A stretch of DNA of 64,000 nucleotides from a bacterium (GTDB lineage Bacteria; Verrucomicrobiota; Verrucomicrobiia; Limisphaerales; J093), in assembly GCA_021823625.1 (NCBI GenBank), contig JAKANS010000005.1, positions 1-64,000 on the forward strand, read 5' to 3'. The translations under genes were made by a program, and so were the position numbers. Of the stretch, positions 9,226 through 20,113 are shown piece after piece. The first letter of the stretch is position 1. The number at the start of each line of letters is the position of its first letter. The notes below the pieces were generated by a model that did no database searches, was not told the DNA's origin, and saw nothing but the letters and a program-made list of their open reading frames with translations.

Positions 9226-10319
9226 CCATCCGCACCCGTCTGACCTTGTGGTACGCCGGCATCCTATTCGTCTCGCTCCTGGCGATGGGGTTGTTGTCGT
9301 ATCATGAGTTTGTCTCCGAACCGCGCAGCCGTGCCCTGGGGGGCGAGGCGCCGGAGCAGGAAATCGCCGAGGACGAAGGCGGTTGGGGAGAAGTGTCTCG
9401 CATCCTCTTCGGATGCGGCGTGCCCGCCGGCCTGCTCGCACTGGGCGGCGGCTGGTGGCTCATGCGCCGGGCGCTCGCCCCCGTGGCCACGCTCACCGCG
9501 GCGGCGGAACGGATCAACGACCGCAACCTCGGAGAACCCTTGGCCCGCACCGGCAACGGCGACGAATTGGACCGGTTGACCGAAGTCTTCAATGCCATGA
9601 CCGCGCGGCTCGACCAGTCGTTTCAGCGCATCCGCGAATTCACCCTGCACGCCTCGCACGAACTCAAAACGCCGCTCACCGTCATGCGGGGCGAACTCGA
9701 CACGCTCCTCCAAGACCCGTCGCTGGCTCCGGCCCACCGCGAGCGGCTCCTCAGCCAACTCGACGAACTGGACCGGCTGGCTCAGATCGTCGATGGCCTC
9801 ACGCTGCTGACTAAGGCGGACGCCGGGCAGGTTCCGCTCGCGCGCGAGCCGATCCAGCTTGACGAATTGGTGCGTGACGCCCTCGCCGACGCCGAGATCC
9901 TCGCCCAGCCGCGCGGCGTGCGGATGCGTCTCGACGCCTGCAAGCCGCTCACGGTCCTGGGCGACCGCCATCGCCTGCGGCAACTGCTGCTGAACCTCAC
10001 CGACAACGCCATCAAGTACAACCACCCCGGCGGCGAGGTGAGACTCGCTTTGCACGGCGTGGAGCACTGCGCCGTACTCGTCGTCACGAACACCGGCCCG
10101 GGCATCGCGCCCGAGCGGCTGCCGCGCGTCTTCGAGCCCTTCTTCCGCGGTGACGCCAGCCACAGCAACGCCGTCGAAGGGTGCGGGCTGGGATTGAGCA
10201 TTGCGCGGTGGATCGTACGGGCCCACGATGGGGCCATCGTGATCGCGTCCGTGCCCTCGAACCACACCACGGTCACGTTGCGCCTCCCCCTCCCGGGGCC
10301 GGAGGGCCAACTCACATGA
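9222..10319 (+). CDS. sensor histidine kinase (HAMP/HisKA/HATPase)
   Basis: 'FTLHASHELKTPLTVMRGELDTL', 'LLLNLTDNAIKYNHPGG', 'GCGLGLSIARWIV'; ATGA overlap with RR. Confidence 0.95.
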   Translation: MTIRTRLTLWYAGILFVSLLAMGLLSYHEFVSEPRSRALGGEAPEQEIAEDEGGWGEVSRILFGCGVPAGLLALGGGWWLMRRALAPVATLTAAAERINDRNLGEPLARTGNGDELDRLTEVFNAMTARLDQSFQRIREFTLHASHELKTPLTVMRGELDTLLQDPSLAPAHRERLLSQLDELDRLAQIVDGLTLLTKADAGQVPLAREPIQLDELVRDALADAEILAQPRGVRMRLDACKPLTVLGDRHRLRQLLLNLTDNAIKYNHPGGEVRLALHGVEHCAVLVVTNTGPGIAPERLPRVFEPFFRGDASHSNAVEGCGLGLSIARWIVRAHDGAIVIASVPSNHTTVTLRLPLPGPEGQLT

Positions 10320-10867
10320 AACGCTGGGCGCTCCTCCTCGGCCTCGTTGCGTTGGCCGGCTGCGCCCGCTTCGCGCCCCGCCCGCTCGCGCCGGCGCAAA
10401 CCGCGGCGCAACTCGAAGCGCATTCGCTCACGGCCCCCGCCTTGCGCTCGTTCGTGGAAACGCACCTGCACCGCAACTTCCCGGAATGGCCGCAGGGTCT
10501 TTCGGTGACGCTGCCGGTCTTCAATCGAAACCCGAGAGCGAACGCCGAAGCGCCGGCCCGGTTCAACGCGTTGCCGGCGCGCGCGCTGGCGGAGATCGAT
10601 CTCGCCGTGGCCGGCTATTGCGCGGCGGCGCAGAAGCCGGCCGAGGCCGACACGCTGCTCGCCGCCCAGGCGATGCGCGATGCGGGAGAGATCTCCAAAA
10701 GCGAACTGACCGGCTTGCAGTTGCAGTTAAGCGCCTCGGCGCTCGCCCGCCTTGACGCGCTGGTGAAGGCGCAGCCGGCGGCCGGTCAATTGGAAGACGC
10801 GGTGGAAAGCCCGTTCGACGTGCCGCTGGCGCCGATCGAGAGCGTTCGACATCCTCCCCAATCGTGA
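10316..10867 (+). CDS. CusC/TolC-like outer membrane lipoprotein with large in-frame internal deletion ('mini-CusC')
   Basis: lipobox 'LVALAGC'; N-part matches the CusC-like protein at 20114-21511 up to 'EWP', then resumes at 'LSVTLPVFNRN' ~ 'LGVSLTLPVLNRN'. Confidence 0.85.
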   Translation: MKRWALLLGLVALAGCARFAPRPLAPAQTAAQLEAHSLTAPALRSFVETHLHRNFPEWPQGLSVTLPVFNRNPRANAEAPARFNALPARALAEIDLAVAGYCAAAQKPAEADTLLAAQAMRDAGEISKSELTGLQLQLSASALARLDALVKAQPAAGQLEDAVESPFDVPLAPIESVRHPPQS

Positions 10868-12294
10868 AGCCAGTTCACTCTCGACTCTGTCTGCGACACG
10901 CGACCGTCACGGCACTGCTGACCTGCGTGTTCAGCGGCTGCGTGGCGTATCATCCCAAGCCGTTGAGCCAGGACGCGGCAAGTCGCGCGCTTCGTCCGCC
11001 GGACCTGGCCGCCGTCCGCGTCGAGGCGCAATCGCTCAAACACCCCTTACTGCCTCCGATTTCGTTCGACGAGCGCGACGGTCTAAGCCCGGACGAGGCG
11101 GCGGTGCTGGCGGTGCTCGCCAATCCATCCCTGCGCGCCGTGCGGGATCGGCGGGGCATGGCGTCGGCGCAACTGCTCCAGGCCGGTCTGCTGCCCAACC
11201 CGCAACTTTCCTACAGTCTCGACGTGCCCACGGGCGGCAGCACGGCCGGAACCATCAATGCCTACGGCCTGGGTTTGAGTTGGGACGCATCGCAACTGAT
11301 CGCCCGCTCGGCACGCGTGCGGAGCGCGGCGTCACAGCGGGCGGCGGTGGATTTGGATGTCGCCTGGCAGGAATGGCAGGTGGCGCAGGCGGCCAAGACC
11401 GCCGTTTATCGCGTCATCAGTTTGACGGCGCAGCACGCCGTGGCGGTCGGGACGGACCGGCGCCTGGCGGACAACCTCGGCCGGGTACGCCAGGCGGCGG
11501 AAAAAGGGTTGATGTCGGAATTGGACGTGGCCGCCGCCGAAGCCGCCAGCAACCAGGCGCACGCCAGGGTGCTCGACCTGGAAAAGCAACGCGAGGATCG
11601 GCGGCTGACGTTGAATCGGTTGCTCGGGTTGCCACCGGAAACACCAGTCGCCTTGCAAAAGGAAGCGGAGTTGCCATCGCATTTTGTTTCGTTACCGACA
11701 AACCAGCTTCTGCAAGATCTTGAACAACGCCGACTGGATTTGGTGGCGTTGCGCCGGGGTTACGAAAGCCAGGATGCCACGGTCCGCGCGGCCATTCTCG
11801 CCCAATTCCCCAAGATCAACCTGGGCGTCAACCGGGCGCGCGACACGGGCAACGTCGTCACCACTGGTTTTGGCGTCTCGATTGACCTGCCTCTTTTCGA
11901 TCGCAACCAGGGCCGGATCGCTTTGGAATATGCCACGCGCAAAACGCTGTTTGACGAATATGTCAACCGTGTGTTTGAAGCGCGCTCCGAGGTAGCTACA
12001 TTGGCCGCCAATCTCCGGGCGCTCAACGGGCAGATCGAAACGGCGCAGGCGGCCGAGCCCGGACTGCAACGGCTGGTGGAAGCGTATCGCCGGGCCACCA
12101 ACCAGGGCCAGGCCGACGTGCTCAGTTACTACACGGCCTGGAATAATCTGGCCCAACAGCAAATCGAAATCCTGAGTCTGGAGCAACAACTGGCCGAAAC
12201 CCGGATCGCTTTGGAACTGGCCACGGGGCGGTTCCGAATTGACGAGCCGGCCAGCGGGGCCAATCCGCACGCCCCAAATCCCTCATCGAAATGA
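10864..12294 (+). CDS. TolC-family outer membrane efflux lipoprotein
   Basis: lipobox 'CVFSGC'; TolC-type repeats; 'GFGVSIDLPLFDRNQGRIALEYA'. Confidence 0.92.
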   Translation: MKPVHSRLCLRHATVTALLTCVFSGCVAYHPKPLSQDAASRALRPPDLAAVRVEAQSLKHPLLPPISFDERDGLSPDEAAVLAVLANPSLRAVRDRRGMASAQLLQAGLLPNPQLSYSLDVPTGGSTAGTINAYGLGLSWDASQLIARSARVRSAASQRAAVDLDVAWQEWQVAQAAKTAVYRVISLTAQHAVAVGTDRRLADNLGRVRQAAEKGLMSELDVAAAEAASNQAHARVLDLEKQREDRRLTLNRLLGLPPETPVALQKEAELPSHFVSLPTNQLLQDLEQRRLDLVALRRGYESQDATVRAAILAQFPKINLGVNRARDTGNVVTTGFGVSIDLPLFDRNQGRIALEYATRKTLFDEYVNRVFEARSEVATLAANLRALNGQIETAQAAEPGLQRLVEAYRRATNQGQADVLSYYTAWNNLAQQQIEILSLEQQLAETRIALELATGRFRIDEPASGANPHAPNPSSK

Positions 12295-12298
12295 CTTC

Positions 12299-13402
12299 AT
12301 GAAACGCGCCCGCTGGATAAAACTATCATTGTTCACCCTGCTTCTGTTGGGCGTGGGCATCGGCATCGGCCAATGGTCCGCTCGTCACACCGCCCCCCAG
12401 TCCGCTGCGCCGGAGGTAGCGGCCCCGGATTCAAACAATGGACCGGTCGCGACCGTCGAAACCGTTCCCTTGCGGCGCGCTCAAATCAAAGCCGTCCAGG
12501 TCGCCTACGGTACGGTGATGGCGGCGCCGAGCGAAACGCACACGTTCAGTGTGCCCTACGAATCCCGTGTGAAGACGATTTCGGTCACCGCCGGACAGGT
12601 GATTCAGACGCACACGCCGCTCATCGAAGTGGAACCCAGCCCCGACACCCGCCTGCAACTGGATCAGGCCCGCAACGACCGGGACACGGCGCGCAAAAGT
12701 TTTCAACTCGTCCAGCAGCGCCTCGACCTGAAGCTGGCCACCCGGCAGGACCAGTTTCAGGCGCAACAGCAGCTTGAGGCCGCCGAGTTGCGCGTGCGCA
12801 GCCTCGAGTCGCGCGGCGTCGAGACTCCACAGATACTGCGCGCCGACGCTTCGGGCGTCGTCAACGACATTACGGTTCAACCCGGACAAATCGTCGCGGC
12901 GGGCGCGCCGTTGCTGAACACGATCGGCGAGAACCAAATCATCGTCCGGCTGGGACTTGAGGGCGAGGATGTCCGGCGCGTGCAAGCGGGCCAAGGGGTC
13001 GAGCTGCGCGCCGTGAACGCGCCGGGAACGGAGCCGGTGCCGGGAAAAATCCGCTTCATCGCCAGCCGTGTAAATCCCCAGACGCGTTTGGTGGACGTTT
13101 TTGTCGCCCCCGATTCGGCGGCGCATTTCGTTCTCAACGAATATGTGCGGGGAGACATTGTGATCGCCGCGCATGAAGCCTGGGTGGTGCCGCGCGCGGC
13201 GGTCTTGCCGGAGGACGGGCGGAACATCCTTTACACGGTCGAAAGCGGACGCGCTGTCCGGCATGCCATCGCGCTCGGCTTGCAAAACGACCAGGAAGTA
13301 GAAGTCATCGGCCAGGCTTTGAAAGCGGGCGAACCGGTCGTGGTCGTCGGCAACAGCCAGTTGCAGCCCGGCATGGCCGTTCACGAGGGCGCCAAGCCAT
13401 GA
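12299..13402 (+). CDS. RND efflux periplasmic adaptor (membrane fusion protein)
   Basis: N-terminal TM; 'VPYESRVKTISVTAGQVIQTHTPLIEVEPSPDTRLQLDQARND'. Confidence 0.93.
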   Translation: MKRARWIKLSLFTLLLLGVGIGIGQWSARHTAPQSAAPEVAAPDSNNGPVATVETVPLRRAQIKAVQVAYGTVMAAPSETHTFSVPYESRVKTISVTAGQVIQTHTPLIEVEPSPDTRLQLDQARNDRDTARKSFQLVQQRLDLKLATRQDQFQAQQQLEAAELRVRSLESRGVETPQILRADASGVVNDITVQPGQIVAAGAPLLNTIGENQIIVRLGLEGEDVRRVQAGQGVELRAVNAPGTEPVPGKIRFIASRVNPQTRLVDVFVAPDSAAHFVLNEYVRGDIVIAAHEAWVVPRAAVLPEDGRNILYTVESGRAVRHAIALGLQNDQEVEVIGQALKAGEPVVVVGNSQLQPGMAVHEGAKP

Positions 13403-16400
13403 AGTTCACCGCATGGGTCCAGGCGCATCGGCGGTCCATCCTGTTTCTGCTGGCCGTATTCAGTCTGGCCGGATTGATGAGCAGTTTCTATCTGCCGGTC
13501 GGATTATTTCCCGACGTCAACTTCCCGCGCGTGGTGGTGAACCTCGACGCGGGCGACCGGCCGGCCGAACGCATGGCCATCGAAGTCACCTGGCCGATTG
13601 AAGAGGCGGTGCGCTCCGTGCCGGGGGTGCGCAGTGTCCGCTCCACCACGAGCCGCGGCAGCGCGCAGATTTCCATCAATTTCGCCTGGGGCCAGGATAT
13701 GGTGGCCGCCATGCTCCAGGTCGAATCCGCCGTCAATCAAATCAAAGGCTCCCTCCCGGCCGAAACCATGTTTGAAGTGCGGCGCATGGACCCGACCGTG
13801 TTTCCCGTGCTGGGTTACAGTCTGACTTCGGACACGCATTCGCTGGTCGAGCTACGCGACTTGGCGCTTTATCAAATCCGTCCGGTGCTCTCCACCGTCA
13901 ACGGCGTGGCGCGCATCGGCGTTTTGGGCGGCGCGACGGCGGAATACCAGGTGATGGTGGACCCGGCCAAACTGGATTCGTATGGCCTGGGTTTGAACGA
14001 CATCGCCAGCGCTCTTTCCGCGGCCAACATCATCACCGCGGTGGGGCGGTTGGAGGAACACAACAAACTTTACCTCGTCCTGTCCGACACGCAGTTCCGG
14101 AATTTTGATGAGATTGGCCGGACAGTCCTGCGCTCGGGCGAAAACGGCCTGGTGCAGCTCGACGACGTGGCCATTGTGAGCCGCGCGACGGTGCCGCAAT
14201 GGACGCGCGTCAATGCCGATGCCCACGACGCGGTAATCTTCCAGGTGTATCAGCAGCCCGGCGGCAACACGGTCCAGATCGGCAACGGCATCGCGGCGAA
14301 GTTGGACGAGTTGAAAGCGCGGCTTCCCCAAGGCGTCCGGATTGCCAACTGGTATGACCAGCGCGAACTGATCGTCGCCTCGGCCGGCAGCGTTCGCGAT
14401 GCGGTGCTCATCGGCATCGTGCTGGCGGCGCTGGTGCTGTTCGCGTTCCTGCGCAATCTCAAGGTCACGTTCATCGCCGCGCTCGCGGTGCCGATGGTGC
14501 TGGCCGCCACCGTCCTGCTGCTGTTCATCCTCAAGATGAGCTTTAACATCATGACGCTTGGCGGCATGGCGGCGGCGGTGGGCCTGATCATTGACGACGC
14601 CATCGTGATGATCGAGCACGTCATGCGGCGGTTTCGCGGCGGCGCCGGTCGTTACCGCGAACGCGTGATGGCCGCCGCGGCGGAATTTACCCGCCCGTTG
14701 GCCGGATCTTCCGCCTCGACCATCATCATATTCGCGCCGCTCGCCTTTTTGTCCGGCGTGACCGGGGCCTTCTTCAAGGCGCTTTCCCTGACCATGGCCG
14801 CCAGTCTCATCATCTCCTTCCTCGTGGCCTGGCTGGCGGTTCCCTTGCTCGCATTGCATTGGTTGAAAGAAAAGGATGCGGAAGAAAAGGAGGGCGGCGC
14901 CTTGACCGCGTTCGTGCATCGCCCTTATCGCCGCTGGGTGGGAAGCGTGCTGGCGCGGCCGTGGCTGATTGTCGTGGTCATCGTGCCGTTGCTGGTCGCG
15001 GGCGGGGTGGCTTACCGCCATACGGGATCGGGTTTCATGCCCGCGATGGACGAAGGCGGTTTCATCCTGGATTACCGCGCGCCGTCCGGAACTTCCCTGG
15101 CGGAAACCGACCGGCGGTTGCGCCAAGTCGAGGCCATTCTGCGTGCCACGCCGGAAGTCGAAACGTATTCGCGGCGAACCGGGTTGCAGTTGGGGGGCGG
15201 CGTGACGGAAGCCAACGAGGGCGATTTCTTTGTGCGACTCAAACCTCTGCCCCGACGACCGATTGACGCGGTGATGGACGACGTTCGCGGACGCGTCGAA
15301 CATGCGGTGCCCGGGCTTGAAATCGAGATGGCCCTCCTGATGGAGGATTTGATCGGCGATTTGACGGCGGTGCCACAACCCATCGAAATCAAGTTGTTTT
15401 CGGATGACGCCGGACTCCTGCGCAGCGTGCCGTCGAAAGTCGCGGATGCCATCGCCAAAGTCCCCGGCGTGGTGGACGTGAAAGACGGCATCGTGCTCGC
15501 GGGCGATGCCATGGAGATTCGCGTGGACCGCGAAAAAGCCGCGCTGGAGGGCTTCGACCCGGAGGCGGTCACGCGCCTGCTCTCAAGCGCGTTGACGGGC
15601 ACGGTCACCACCTCGGTCCAACGGGGGCCGAAGATGATCGGCCTGCGGGTTTGGATTCCCGGCGCGGATCGCGACTCGGCGCGCACGCTGGATCTGCTCC
15701 GGCTGCGGGCACCTGACGGACATCTTTTTCCCCTGAAGCGGATCGTGACCCTCACCCCGGTCACCGGCCAGCCACAGATCACGCGCGATGATCTGAAGCA
15801 GATGGTCGCCGTCACGGGACGCATCAGCGGACGCGACATGGGATCCACCATCCGGGACATCAAAACGATTCTTGACCAGCCAAACTTTCTGCCCGCTGGA
15901 ATGTATTACACGCTGGGCGGACTTTATGCGCAGCAACAAATCGCCTTTCGCGGGTTGATCACCGTGTTTGTCTCGGCGGTGCTGCTGGTGTTCGTGCTGC
16001 TGCTGTTTCTCTACGAAAGCTTCCGCGTGGCTCTGGCGATGATGCTCACCACGCTACTCGCGCTGGCCGCGGTGTTCATCGGCCTGTGGCTCACCGGCAC
16101 GGAGTTGAACATCACGGCGATGATGGGTATGACGATGGTAATTGGCATCGTCACCGAAGTTTCCATCTTCTATTTTTCGGAATACCACGACTTACCCGAT
16201 GCTATGGACAGGAACGAGCGGTTGATCGCGGCGGGCATCAATCGGATGCGCCCAATCGCCATGACCACGCTGGCCGCGATTCTGGCGTTGCTACCACTGG
16301 CGCTGGGTCTGGGACAGGGCGCGGCGATGCAGCAACCGCTGGCCATCGCCATCATTTCCGGGCTGGCGGTGCAGTTGCCGCTGGTGCTCACGGTGCTGCC

Positions 16401-16470
16401 GGCGCTGTTGAAGGTCTTTGGTGGACCTAATTCGGAAAAACCGGCCGCGGAAACCGCCGCCACGCCTTGA
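13399..16470 (+). CDS. RND efflux inner-membrane permease
   Basis: 1023 aa; AcrB/CusA-like architecture, 'GGMAAAVGLIIDDAIVMIEHVMRR'. Confidence 0.96.
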   Translation: MKFTAWVQAHRRSILFLLAVFSLAGLMSSFYLPVGLFPDVNFPRVVVNLDAGDRPAERMAIEVTWPIEEAVRSVPGVRSVRSTTSRGSAQISINFAWGQDMVAAMLQVESAVNQIKGSLPAETMFEVRRMDPTVFPVLGYSLTSDTHSLVELRDLALYQIRPVLSTVNGVARIGVLGGATAEYQVMVDPAKLDSYGLGLNDIASALSAANIITAVGRLEEHNKLYLVLSDTQFRNFDEIGRTVLRSGENGLVQLDDVAIVSRATVPQWTRVNADAHDAVIFQVYQQPGGNTVQIGNGIAAKLDELKARLPQGVRIANWYDQRELIVASAGSVRDAVLIGIVLAALVLFAFLRNLKVTFIAALAVPMVLAATVLLLFILKMSFNIMTLGGMAAAVGLIIDDAIVMIEHVMRRFRGGAGRYRERVMAAAAEFTRPLAGSSASTIIIFAPLAFLSGVTGAFFKALSLTMAASLIISFLVAWLAVPLLALHWLKEKDAEEKEGGALTAFVHRPYRRWVGSVLARPWLIVVVIVPLLVAGGVAYRHTGSGFMPAMDEGGFILDYRAPSGTSLAETDRRLRQVEAILRATPEVETYSRRTGLQLGGGVTEANEGDFFVRLKPLPRRPIDAVMDDVRGRVEHAVPGLEIEMALLMEDLIGDLTAVPQPIEIKLFSDDAGLLRSVPSKVADAIAKVPGVVDVKDGIVLAGDAMEIRVDREKAALEGFDPEAVTRLLSSALTGTVTTSVQRGPKMIGLRVWIPGADRDSARTLDLLRLRAPDGHLFPLKRIVTLTPVTGQPQITRDDLKQMVAVTGRISGRDMGSTIRDIKTILDQPNFLPAGMYYTLGGLYAQQQIAFRGLITVFVSAVLLVFVLLLFLYESFRVALAMMLTTLLALAAVFIGLWLTGTELNITAMMGMTMVIGIVTEVSIFYFSEYHDLPDAMDRNERLIAAGINRMRPIAMTTLAAILALLPLALGLGQGAAMQQPLAIAIISGLAVQLPLVLTVLPALLKVFGGPNSEKPAAETAATP

Positions 16471-16474
16471 GATC

Positions 16475-16912
16475 GAAATGGCTGTTCTACGGCGCGTTTG
16501 TCTTTTCGGTGTTATGGTCACCGGTCGCACCCCGATGGTTTGTTATGAATTGATCCCAATGCCGCTGCGATTTTTACGGAAAAAGTCGGGTTCCGGCGAC
16601 GAACTGACTCTGGCGCAGATGGACGACCTTGTGGCGCTGTTGCGCCGGGCGCCCAAGCCGGTTTTGATTCACTGCCTGGGCGGAGCCGACCGGTCCGGCC
16701 TGGCGGCCGCCCTTTACGGTTACGCCATCGAAGGCGAAAAACCGGCGGAAGCGAATCGGCAACTGCCCCTCTGGTATGGCCACGTGCCGCTCATCCGGCC
16801 AAAAGTAACGGCCAGGAATGATTCCTTCCGGCGTTATGTCAGCAACCGCGTCGCCCGCGCAACCCATCGGCCATCCCCGGACCAGCACCAGCCATTGAAC
16901 CAACACGGATGA
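16475..16912 (+). pseudogene. tyrosine/dual-specificity phosphatase remnant
   Basis: retains 'ELTLAQMDDLVALLRRAPKPVLIHCLGGADRSGLAAALYGYA' (CxxGxxRSG) but lacks the usual upstream domain; another frame encodes a TM-like N-terminus 'KWLFYGAFVFSVLW'. Confidence 0.65.
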
Positions 16913-17330
16913 AGCAAACGCCCACGCCAAAAAAATCCGCCGCGCTGAAATTCGTTTTGACCATCGGCGGGCTCAGTTTCTTTGCCGACTTCACTTGTGA
17001 GGGCGCGCGCAGTGTTTACGGTCCGTTCCTCGCGCTGCTGTCGGCCAGCGCCACGGTGGTGGCCTCGTCGCCGGTTTCGGTGAACTGGCCGGCTACGGCT
17101 TGCGCCTCGTTTCGGGGCGCTGGGCGGATCGCACCGGCGCTTTCTGGCCGATTGCCATTTTCGGTTACTCCGTGCAACTGCTGGCGGGGCCGGCGCTGGT
17201 GCTGGCGCGAACAACTGGTCCACGGCCGCCGTGCCGATTTTCTTCGGCGTGCGCCGACAATCTGCGGCATTCTAAAGAACGCCTTGACGAAGTTCACTTA
17301 AACCGGCGGTTGCCGGGCCACAAGCCGTGA
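16909..17330 (+). pseudogene. MFS transporter fragment, frameshifted and 3'-truncated
   Basis: 'FVLTIGGLSFFADFTCEGARSVYGPFLALLSASATVV' then in another frame 'GFGELAGYGLRLVSGRWADRTGAFWPIAIFGYSVQLLAGPALVLA'. Confidence 0.85.
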
Positions 17331-17809
17331 AACTGAAAGCAGAACAGATCCATCTCCTCTTCAGAATCGGAGTGGTGATCAAAGGCATTGACGGTCTGGT
17401 GGAGACGATTGCCGGCGTCGCCCTTTTTTTCACCTCGCCGGAGAGGCTTGGCAGAATGATGGACTGGCTGACGAAAGGAGAGTTGCAGGAAGACCCGACG
17501 GATTTTGTCGCCCACCACCTCGTCAATTTTTTCCACCATCTCTCCCTCAGCACAAAACACTTTGCCGCCATTTATCTTTTGGCCTATGGCCTCGTCAAAA
17601 TGGGGCTGGTGGCCGCATTGCAGCGCGGAAAGTTGTGGGCTTATCCGACGGCATTAACGGTGCTCGGCCTTTTTCTGTGCTACCAAATCTATCGGTTCAG
17701 TCACAATCATTCGCTGGGACTGGCGTTTGTCAGCCTGCTCGATTTCATCATCCTTGCCGTGATCTGGCGGGATTACCAATATCTGAAAACGCAGCGCGCC
17801 CGGGTGTGA
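17327..17809 (+). CDS. DUF2127-like membrane protein
   Basis: 'LLFRIGVVIKGIDGLVETIAGVALFF...HHLSLSTKHFAAIYLLAYGLVKMGLVAAL'. Confidence 0.85.
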   Translation: MKLKAEQIHLLFRIGVVIKGIDGLVETIAGVALFFTSPERLGRMMDWLTKGELQEDPTDFVAHHLVNFFHHLSLSTKHFAAIYLLAYGLVKMGLVAALQRGKLWAYPTALTVLGLFLCYQIYRFSHNHSLGLAFVSLLDFIILAVIWRDYQYLKTQRARV

Positions 17810-17899
17810 ATTCGCAGATCCCTTGCGCCGCAGACGGAAAACAGCCTTTCAATTCATTCCGTTTGCGTCCGAACGCCCGCGTATGCCAGTCTCGAAAGC

Positions 17900-18577
17900 G
17901 TGCGCGTCCTGATCATCGAAGATGAAGCGAAGACGGCGGCCTATCTCCGTCAGGGGCTGTCGGAGAACGGGTTCACCGCCGAGGTCTGCACCAATGGCGA
18001 GGATGGGTTGCATCAGGCGCTAACGGTAGAGAACGATGTCATCATCCTCGACGTGATGTTGCCGGGCCGCGATGGGTGGTCCATTCTGGAGGCGTTGCGG
18101 AAGGCCGGAAAACCGATTCCGATATTGTTCCTCACGGCACGCGACACGGTTTACGACAAAGTGAAGGGACTGGAACTCGGCGCGGACGATTACCTCGTGA
18201 AGCCTTTTGACTTCGCGGAATTGCTGGCGCGGGTACGGATGATTCTGCGGCGCGGTCCCACCCGCCAGGCCGAAGTTTTACGCATCGGCGATCTTCAGCT
18301 TGATTTGCCCCGGCGCAAGGCGACTCGCGCGGGAGCGCGGCTTGAATTGACCGCAAAGGAATTTTCGCTGCTCGAACTGCTTGTGCGACGCCGAGGTGAA
18401 CCGCTCTCACGAACGCTGATCGCCGAACAGGTGTGGGACGTAAATTTCGACAGCGATTCGAACGTCCTGGAAGTGGCCATCCGCCGTTTGCGCTCGAAGG
18501 TGGATGATCCGTTCGCGACGAAGCTGATTCATACGGTTCGCGGAGTGGGCTATGTCCTCGAAGAACGCGCAGAATGA
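17900..18577 (+). CDS. heavy-metal-type OmpR-family response regulator (CusR-like)
   Basis: receiver and winged-helix motifs; adjacent to heavy-metal sensor kinase. Confidence 0.95.
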   Translation: MRVLIIEDEAKTAAYLRQGLSENGFTAEVCTNGEDGLHQALTVENDVIILDVMLPGRDGWSILEALRKAGKPIPILFLTARDTVYDKVKGLELGADDYLVKPFDFAELLARVRMILRRGPTRQAEVLRIGDLQLDLPRRKATRAGARLELTAKEFSLLELLVRRRGEPLSRTLIAEQVWDVNFDSDSNVLEVAIRRLRSKVDDPFATKLIHTVRGVGYVLEERAE

Positions 18578-20030
18578 GGCGAGCGGTTCCCGTCGCCAGA
18601 CCCGCCATTGGTCCCTCTCGCGGCGGCTGACGGCGCTCTATGTGGCCGCCACGACTATCCTGCTTGTGCTCGCGGCGGCCTATCTGTATTGGTCGCAAGT
18701 CAAGAATCTCGCGCGGGAGGATAACGACTTTCTCGCGAACAAAATTCAAGATTGCCGCAGATTATTGGAGAAACGGCCGAACGATGACGGTTTGTTGGTG
18801 AATGAAGTTCAAACCGAAGCCGCTGCCAGCATAATCAAGTATTACGAACGCGTGATGGACGATCGAGGACTTATTGTTCTGGAAACGCCGGGAATGACTA
18901 ATCTTCTGCCCGCGGCGTCCTTCCCTGTCGCTTCAGGGACGACCCCGATTCCGGACCGCGGGACAGTCTGGAGGACAGCGAAGGGCGAAGTGTATTTGTT
19001 GAGGTCGGCGGAAGCGACAAGCAATCCGGCGGGAACTCGAGCCTGGGTTATTCAAGTGGCACTCGATATTTCCGCCGAGGAGGCGCTAATCACCGGCTAC
19101 CGGCGAAAATTGATTGCGGTCGTCCTCTTGGGCGCATCGCTTGCGTGGGTCATGGGGGCATTGGTAACGCGCCGGGGCTTGCAGCCGCTCAAAGCCATTA
19201 CCCAGGCGACCGAGCGCATCACCGCCAGCCAATTGCACGAGCGCATTATTGCCAAAGATTGGCCGGACGAATTGGCGTCGCTGGCTCGCAGCTTTGACCG
19301 GATGCTCGACCGCTTGGAAGATTCCTTCACGCGCCTGTCACAATTTTCCGCCGATCTCGCCCATGAACTCCGCACGCCCATCAACAACCTGCGCGGCGAA
19401 GCGGGCGTCGCGCTTTCGCAATCCCGAACGCCCGAAGAATATCGCCGCACGCTCGAATCCAGCCTGGAAGAATATGCGCGCCTGACCCGTTTGATTGACA
19501 ACCTCCTTTTCCTCGCGCGAGCCGAAAGTCCGGCCGGCGGAATTACGTCAGCGCGCTTGGATGCCCGGCAGGCCATCGAGACCGTGCGCGAATATTACGA
19601 CGCGTTGGCGGAAGACCGGGGCGTTGAACTCCGCTGCGAGGGCGAAGGCGAAATTCTCGCCGATGCTGTTTTGTTCCGGCAGGCGGTGAGCAATCTTCTC
19701 TCAAACGCCCTGAGCTGCACGCCGCGCGGTGGTCGCGTGCTCATCCGCGCCAGCCAGCGCGCCGGCAGCGTGGATATTATCATCAGCGACACCGGCTGCG
19801 GCATTTCTCCCGAACATCTGCCGCGCGTTTTCGACCGGCTCTATCGAGTGGACGCGGCGCGCTCGCAAAACCCGAACGGCGCAGGACTCGGTCTGGCCAT
19901 CGTGAAGTCCATCATGACGCGGCACGGAGGTTCTGTTGAGGTCCAGAGCGAGCTCGGCCAAGGCGCCTGCTTCACGCTCACGTTTCCAGAAGCTTCATCC
20001 AAAGCGCCCGCCAACCTGACAGAAATGTAA
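18552..20030 (+). CDS. heavy-metal sensor histidine kinase (CusS-like)
   Basis: '[34 protein letters not shown]', '[13 protein letters not shown]'. Confidence 0.94.
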   Translation: MSSKNAQNEASGSRRQTRHWSLSRRLTALYVAATTILLVLAAAYLYWSQVKNLAREDNDFLANKIQDCRRLLEKRPNDDGLLVNEVQTEAAASIIKYYERVMDDRGLIVLETPGMTNLLPAASFPVASGTTPIPDRGTVWRTAKGEVYLLRSAEATSNPAGTRAWVIQVALDISAEEALITGYRRKLIAVVLLGASLAWVMGALVTRRGLQPLKAITQATERITASQLHERIIAKDWPDELASLARSFDRMLDRLEDSFTRLSQFSADLAHELRTPINNLRGEAGVALSQSRTPEEYRRTLESSLEEYARLTRLIDNLLFLARAESPAGGITSARLDARQAIETVREYYDALAEDRGVELRCEGEGEILADAVLFRQAVSNLLSNALSCTPRGGRVLIRASQRAGSVDIIISDTGCGISPEHLPRVFDRLYRVDAARSQNPNGAGLGLAIVKSIMTRHGGSVEVQSELGQGACFTLTFPEASSKAPANLTEM

Positions 20031-20113
20031 GGTTGGCGTCAGCTTCCTGTCAGGAGCCATTCTCTACTATCGGGAATTCAGGCCGAAGCCCAATCCGCCT
20101 TGGCCCTGAAAAT

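Noticed and set aside
13852-15378. 508-aa minus-strand ORF
   Set aside because: Antisense to the RND permease; His/Arg/Gln-rich composition typical of antisense high-GC ORFs.
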